Assembly: GCA_000711775.1 (NCBI GenBank)
Contig: ARYC01017590.1
Location: 1 to 64,000 of the forward strand
Source: Oxytricha trifallax
Lineage: Eukaryota > Ciliophora > Spirotrichea > Sporadotrichida > Oxytrichidae
DNA: 64,000 nucleotides
Direction: 5' to 3'
Shown: piece by piece, positions 59,601 to 64,000 of the stretch
Layout: every line of letters begins with the position of its first letter
Position numbering within the stretch: the first letter of the stretch is position 1
Position numbers and translations under genes: made by a program
Notes under the pieces: model-generated
What the model saw: only the letters and a program-made list of their open reading frames with translations
Told to the model about the DNA's origin: nothing
Databases searched by the model: none

Positions 59601-62368
59601 TAAGTTGCCAGAGAGAAACTTCTTCTTTGGTGTTCTTGCAACTCTGAAACCTGAGTACTTAAATGAAGTTATTTAAGAAGCTCATAAGAAAAGCAACAGC
59701 ATCTCTCCTGAAGAAAAAGAGAAGCAAGGTATTAAAATAAGTGATACCTGGCTGTAGGAACTTCAAAAGCATCCATTCATCTCAGATAAGCTTAGTCTTC
59801 TAACTTTATAGAAAAACCTGGTACTGCTAGATACTTGATAAAAGAGCGCAGCAAATTAAACAGAGAGAGAAAGTCAAGTAAAGCATGAATTGAGTAAGAG
59901 ACTCTTCAAAGATTTCTAAAAGTCAGACGAGATGAACATAGATGCAGGGGATGGCACTAAGAGAAGAAACATGGGCCCAAGCAACCCTTAAGAGGAAGAA
60001 AAGAAAGAGAAGCCAAATCCCTCTATGGGCAAATTTATTATGTAAACTTATTCATTCGCTTAAATCTAAAACTTATTTATAAACAAAAAATCTCCCTTCT
60101 CTTGTGCATACTTTAGCTTTCTCATCGCTAACTCTCTTAGCAGCGCTCTTAATAAAATTGACTGTATCTCTATTTAAATCATGCATCAGATGGTAGAGCA
60201 GCAATTTCTAATAATGAACTTTCAATAACCTCCAATATAATTAAATTCCATTGAACTAACGGCTGTAATGAACATTAAATACAGGTGTTATATTTAGCCT
60301 TTCATATTCCTTCCTTTAGTCTTTAGTTTTATGAACTGACAAGTTATCAATGAATAGAATAATTTCTTAGTCAGCGTACTTATCTCTGAGTTATTGCAAG
60401 AACTTAATATATTATTCAGTCTTTATAGAACGAGGGTGAATAACATAAGTCTCGAGGCCACTATCTTCACTTATTCCTCCAAGAATAGCATGAGTTTACA
60501 CCTTCACTTTTTAGTCATAAACTTCTATATTACTATACCTCTTGTACCAAGACCTTGATATAAAGGTATTGAATGTAAATACAGCTTCATCAGCGTGTAT
60601 GAACTTTATATTATGCTCTTAAGACCTCTGCATTTAATCGAATATATAATTTAATTATCCTTATAAATTGGAACATTAAAGTCAATCACTCTCTTAATGC
60701 GATTGACTGTCTTGTAAGATATTCCGTTATTTTTATATATGTAAGCAATCGATTAAGCAGATATGTGAAGCTCAGGAAATTGGCGATGAAACATCACAGC
60801 CCTCTAGGCTAGAGCTAAATGTGCCCAGTATTAAAGAGTCTTATCATTAATAAGATATTCAATATGATGCTGCTAAAATTTTAAGGATCTCTTAGGCTTA
60901 GAATTAAGATGCTATCTCTTTAAATTCAATGCTAATAGACAGTGAGACCTCACAGTTGCTGGAGATTTATGGAGTAGCCTTGCTATAGACGTATAATTTA
61001 GAACAGGCTTGAGTTATTCACTATATTCATCACATCCATATCGCAACTTAAACAATAAATCTATATAGTCACTGTCATAAACTGACCCCAAACCTCGCAT
61101 ATACTCACTTAAATTACTAATATTTAAACATTAAACCCCTACATAAACCCTATTAAAACCCTAATAAAGTATGCATTAATAGTCTACTTTTATCAATCAA
61201 AAACTCAATCAAACTACTGAAAGGGTTTTAGGGTTCTGAATAGTAGTGATTAAAATGGGACTATTGATACAAGTAAAGGAGGGCAAATGGTTCAGCAGAA
61301 TGCTCATGATAATATCATTGAAGTGCAGTTCAAGTTTGGTACTGGATTTATCTAGGTAAGTAAAAATGCATATAGGGGATTTAAGTAATTATAAGATATC
61401 TACAAATTAGAGAAGTAGAGAATCTGATCAATTTATCCTAATCCATATTTACAATTTAGAAACGAGAGATCCGTTCAAAAATCAAAGTGTCTGTAAAAAC
61501 CTTTCATGGAAAACGCACAAACTTCGAGTTCACAGTTCTCGTCTCAGACAAACTAGATCGTTTACGGGAGTTCTTATAATAAAGAGAACCAGAAGAAATG
61601 TCAAGCTATCACGTTATAAAATTAGTTTATCCAATGGGGACAATCAAGCATCTCAATCTCGATTAAACTTTCGAATAGCTTGAGATTCCTCATGGTGCTT
61701 AATTGCTCTTACTAGGACAGAAATCCTTCACTTGGGATCTCAACTACAAAGGCTCTAATATTCAAGTATATCTATTCTCATTTTCATTAAGCTTTATTTA
61801 GTTACTAAATAATTGCTAAACTGCGAATAAGAAATTCGAAATGGATTATGAGACTGTGTTAGCATCAGTAGGATTTAACAATGGAAGACACTATTGGGAG
61901 ATAAAGCTTGATGTATTTGTAGAAATGGAAGATATCTTTGTTGGAGTAGCAAGGAGAAATATTGACCTTTATACTAGAGCATGGGATACAGGCAGCTTTT
62001 GGGGTTGGATTTGTGCAGGGTAAGAAAATGAATTAATTAACCACTATTTTCAATATAGGGGCCGTAAGTTTTGTCCTTCCTCACCAGGACCTATGGTACA
62101 GGAATATGGAGGCTTTTCAAAAATAAACGATGTAGTTGGAATATTGCTTGAGTTTAAAGACGGCATAGGTTCAATTTCTTTCTATAACAATGGAGTAATT
62201 TATTTTATATCATTCTAATTGCAATTTTAGTAACCACTAGGAACAGCGTTTGATAACATTCCACCAGGGACCTACTACCCAGCAGTGTGTTTATATTACG
62301 GAGAAGTTTAAGTAACTCTAAATCCTAAAGCTAAAATGCCAGGAGAAAAGCTTGAGCTAACAAAATGA
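53630..62368 (+). CDS. Ubiquitin-like + SPRY-domain protein, interrupted by TBE copy 2
   Basis: Exons: 53630-53642, 53716-53888 joined across the transposon to 61239-61355 (one AAT kept), 61460-61765, 61802-62019, 62059-62194, 62231-62368; all introns are GT..AG and the last is 36 bases. The total is 366 codons. After MENRVTVYTQFGYAQ and a Ser/Gln-rich stretch, residues ~105-210 look ubiquitin-like (KIKVSVKTFHGKRTNFEFTV ... HLNLDQTFEQLEI). An SPRY domain follows: ASVGFNNGRHYWEIKLD, WGWICAGGRKF, DVVGILLEFKDGIGSISFYN, NGQPLGTAFDNI, YYPAVCLYYGEVQV. SPRY domains bind peptides, often in E3 ligase or signalling complexes. The transposon must be excised precisely for the gene to work. Confidence 0.9.
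53889..54025. repeat. TBE copy 2 left terminal inverted repeat
   Basis: Inverse of the right end near 61100-61238. It begins AAAAACCCTAAATCC rather than the full C4A4 repeat. Confidence 0.85.
55441..55695. repeat. Left terminal inverted repeat of nested element
   Basis: Starts with degenerate CCCTACC / CCCCTTCGAGC units, then ATAATTTTCTTTG and a long AT-rich stretch that recurs inverted at ~58385-58628 with only a few differences. Confidence 0.85.
55928..58154 (-). pseudogene. OTU protease-integrase transposase (frameshifted)
   Basis: Starts MPPRKRKFDEISKNN, a polar acidic region of ~130 residues, then an OTU-type cysteine protease: AD-stop-NCMFRAF (active-site Cys; a TGA replaces the Gly at 57750-57752), WGSFVEMRAI and a final HSHFKVIL. 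A one-base shift occurs near 57620. Downstream the frame is intact for 560 codons: H...H...CEQC zinc-binding site, then integrase core with Asp in VQIDLTDVS, Asp in IQSDNGKEF and Glu in NPRAQGCVEAFNK, spaced D-35-E, and a C-terminal GPY-like region. Integrases of this kind cut and join DNA ends; the OTU domain's role is unknown. Confidence 0.85.
58297..58435. repeat. Three tandem subterminal repeats
   Basis: TTTTTATACAATATTAAATT begins three consecutive units of about 35-55 bases at the right side of the nested element; the left side has one. They may be transposase-binding sites, by analogy with other DNA transposons. Confidence 0.65.
59257..59838 (+). CDS. TBE 22-kDa protein gene, intact copy
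   Basis: 193 codons from MQSMNDAMKRIQSQDLIGKF to TGA at 59836-59838, matching the 22-kDa gene of the family. It contains MIEIPNYPEI, DDAMSDPDVALYL and LPERNFFFGVLATLKPEYL, mostly helical and without a known domain. This is the only TBE gene in the window without a break within its main frame. A Lys/Arg-rich stretch after the stop is open in another frame, as in copy 1. Function unknown; conserved in TBEs, so probably needed for transposition. Confidence 0.82.
60052..61100 (-). pseudogene. TBE transposase (IS630/Tc1-like DDE), broken copy 2
   Basis: Starts MRGLGSVYDSDYIDLLFKLR. Asp residues 1 and 2 (FIHADEAVF, LFIDNL) are kept. The third catalytic position reads NGIQLYW, i.e. Gln (TAA) where Glu is expected. 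A one-base deletion near 60655 breaks the frame just before the first Asp. It keeps the TGA terminator (60052-60054) and the Trp codon lost in copy 1. Confidence 0.88.
61100..61238. repeat. TBE copy 2 right terminal inverted repeat
   Basis: Inverse of 53889-54025 and nearly identical to 6320-6457; ends GGGTTCTG next to the AAT target copy. Confidence 0.85.
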
Positions 62369-62535
62369 AACTCAGTTTAGAGATTCGATTTGCTTAGAGT
62401 ACCACTGCTATTTATACATTTAAAGTGTGTCATGTATATTTATTTTAATTCAGTCTCTAAACTTTGTGAAATTCAGTTAAAACCATTGAGATCTCTTTTA
62501 TAATTAATTTTATTTGTAAATATTAATTGATAAGA

Positions 62536-64000
62536 ATGGCTGAATATCTAAAAAATTCGAAAAGGATCGATTTGATGAACTAAGACATTAAAACTCACAT
62601 TCATTAATAAAAGAAATCTAAACGAAACTAATCAATGCTAAATAATTATAATTAACTGCAATTAGGAGCGAAAAACTTACAAACCATAAATAACTAAACA
62701 TTTTATTAAAATGCTATAGAATAAAAAGCGTTTAAGCTTCCAAAGTTTAAGATGCCAAATTAATATCTGAATAAAAATTAATACAATCAACAATCGGATA
62801 TTAATAGTGTGTATCTTAACCAAAATAATTCCACTTACTTGCAATTAGCAAGCAACTCACTTTATGGAGATGGTTTACTAAGTTAAAAGTTAAGTTAAAG
62901 AAATCAATAAAAAATTCAAAATAACTACAATTCTAGTTAATAGCCAAATCTTAAAACCCAGTTGATGGATATTTCTAGTAGGCATTAAAGTATTTAATAA
63001 ATTAACAAGAACACTTCAGCAAATGCTGGTGTAACTTTATTTGAGAAAAACCCTAATTTATACACACCTAATTCTTAGAATAATATTCAAACTGAATCTA
63101 CAACTCTAAATTAGAATGATTCGAGTATACAGTTAAGCAAATATCCATCTGGTGGGAATAAAAATATCCAGCAATAGTAACCGATGCACAAATTTTACGT
63201 AACCTAAAATATTGGGAATCTGAGTAGTAAAATTAAAATATCTAGAAATTAAAGGTTAGGTGAGGGAAGAATTAATTCTACCAGAAGAAACTTGAAAATA
63301 AGGCAAAGTAATACATCTAGGAATTTTATTAAATCCGCAGTTGGTAGAGATTAATACACACCATAGAAAAATTAATTAAATATCCCAAAAGGGTCTCTAT
63401 TGAATAATTAATCAATGGATAGTTTACAAGATTCAAACTTGGATTAAAATTAATCATTACTATTAATGTTTAAGCATTTTTCTTATTATATACAATAAGG
63501 AGATAATTCAATCAAATCAGTGTTGATAACCCAAATGACAAACTTTAGCATCTAGGCAGAAACTAGTCAGGTCTTTCTTTGATCTAAAATTAAACTTAAG
63601 TTTTTACTACTAATCCCACTATTACTTATTAAGCGAGCAGTCCCACTTAAGCAACTTAACTAAAATCGAAAAACTTAAACCCAAATAATTCTGGTCTTGG
63701 GTTTCTAGGTGTTGAATCATGTGGTTTGGGAGAATTTTCAAACAGTAAGAGAACTCACTCCCCATATAGCGTAAATGAAAGTTTCAGTGCTCTGAAAAAC
63801 CTCAAGAAAGCTAGGCTTGAGTAAGTTTCTTTTGCATATAAAATAATAAGATAATTTTAGTGCAGAGATTGAGATGAGTAGGATGATAAATCGCATTAAG
63901 AAGTTGACTATTGATGATTAGAAACTTGAGAAGAAAGATGAATAGAAACAAATAAAATAAGCTGTGATTGCGTAAAATAAATCAACTTTGATTCCTCAGT
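62536..64000 (+). CDS. Gln/Asn/Ser-rich protein, runs off the window
   Basis: Begins MAEYLKNSKRIDLMNQDIKT. The first 310 residues are polar, rich in Q, N, S and K, with basic patches (RRNLKIRQSNTSRNF). A 32-base intron (63468-63499) and a 40-base intron (63821-63860), both GT..AG, keep the frame: the joins read SLLLM-RQFNQISVDN and KKARL-DAEIEMSRMI. The sequence after the second intron is helical (INRIKKLTIDDQKLEKKDEQ). No domain recognised; the C-terminus is missing. The start lies 168 bases after the SPRY stop on the same strand. Confidence 0.7.

Larger units (their letters stand above)
53889..61238 (-). mobile_element. TBE: TBE-type transposon, copy 2 (with nested element)
   Basis: Same family as copy 1 in opposite orientation. 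The terminal repeats (left 53889-54025, right ~61100-61238) match those of copy 1, but the C4A4 tips have decayed. Flanked by AAT on both sides (53886-53888, 61239-61241), the expected ANT target. It carries transposase (minus), an intact 22-kDa gene (plus) and a broken kinase (minus). Without the nested element it would be about 4.1 kb. It splits an exon of the SPRY gene. Confidence 0.93.

Noticed and set aside
2440..61100. Reading the window with the standard code and calling most genes pseudogenes
   Set aside because: TAA/TAG appear at conserved positions within many domains while TGA ends the frames; the glutamine reading gives long intact proteins throughout.

Overview
The window is germline (micronuclear) DNA of a hypotrich (stichotrich) ciliate of the Oxytricha/Stylonychia type; I cannot name the species. 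Four things support this. Reading frames stay open only if TAA and TAG are read as glutamine with TGA as the sole stop. The genes are cut by short AT-rich inserts flanked by direct repeats (pointers), i.e. internal eliminated segments (IESs), whose removal restores reading frame. Some genes are scrambled, with segments inverted or out of order. Two TBE-type transposons (C4A4-like inverted ends; transposase, zinc-finger kinase and 22-kDa genes) lie in the window, at least one of them inside a gene. Base composition is strongly AT-rich.

Layout. 1-2078: GC-rich edge patch, then empty AT-rich DNA. 2079-6494: a minus-strand coding fragment cut by TBE copy 1 (2304-6457). 6495-16683: a gene desert with four small inverted-repeat elements tipped by runs of G/C. 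16684-18521: amino-acid permease. 18656-23111: ABCA-type transporter with seven IESs. 23282-24533: an inverted (scrambled) RRM/RS splicing-type protein. 24788-28291: GAS2-domain protein, a short-chain dehydrogenase-like protein and a small membrane protein. 28911-43947: a run of glutamine-rich coiled-coil genes, one of them a GRIP-domain golgin. 44017-50325: a scrambled FHA-domain gene whose two halves surround a minus-strand low-complexity gene (itself holding a 550-bp near-perfect palindrome) and a small membrane protein. 50393-53550: a second inversion-scrambled gene interleaved with two minus-strand genes. 53630-62368: an SPRY-domain gene split by TBE copy 2, which is itself split by a Ginger-like DNA transposon encoding an OTU protease domain plus a retroviral-type integrase. 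62536-64000: start of a glutamine/asparagine-rich gene.

Six reconstructions serve as internal checks. After removing the proposed IESs and introns and joining at pointers, the coding length is a multiple of three for the permease (585 codons), ABC transporter (1381), RRM/RS protein (367), FHA protein (433), the 53550/50393 gene (210) and the SPRY protein (366). The genes are mostly cytoskeletal, coiled-coil, signalling and membrane proteins with no operon logic. What unites the window is programmed DNA elimination and the mobile elements that depend on it. All product names come from motifs read by eye; no database search was possible.
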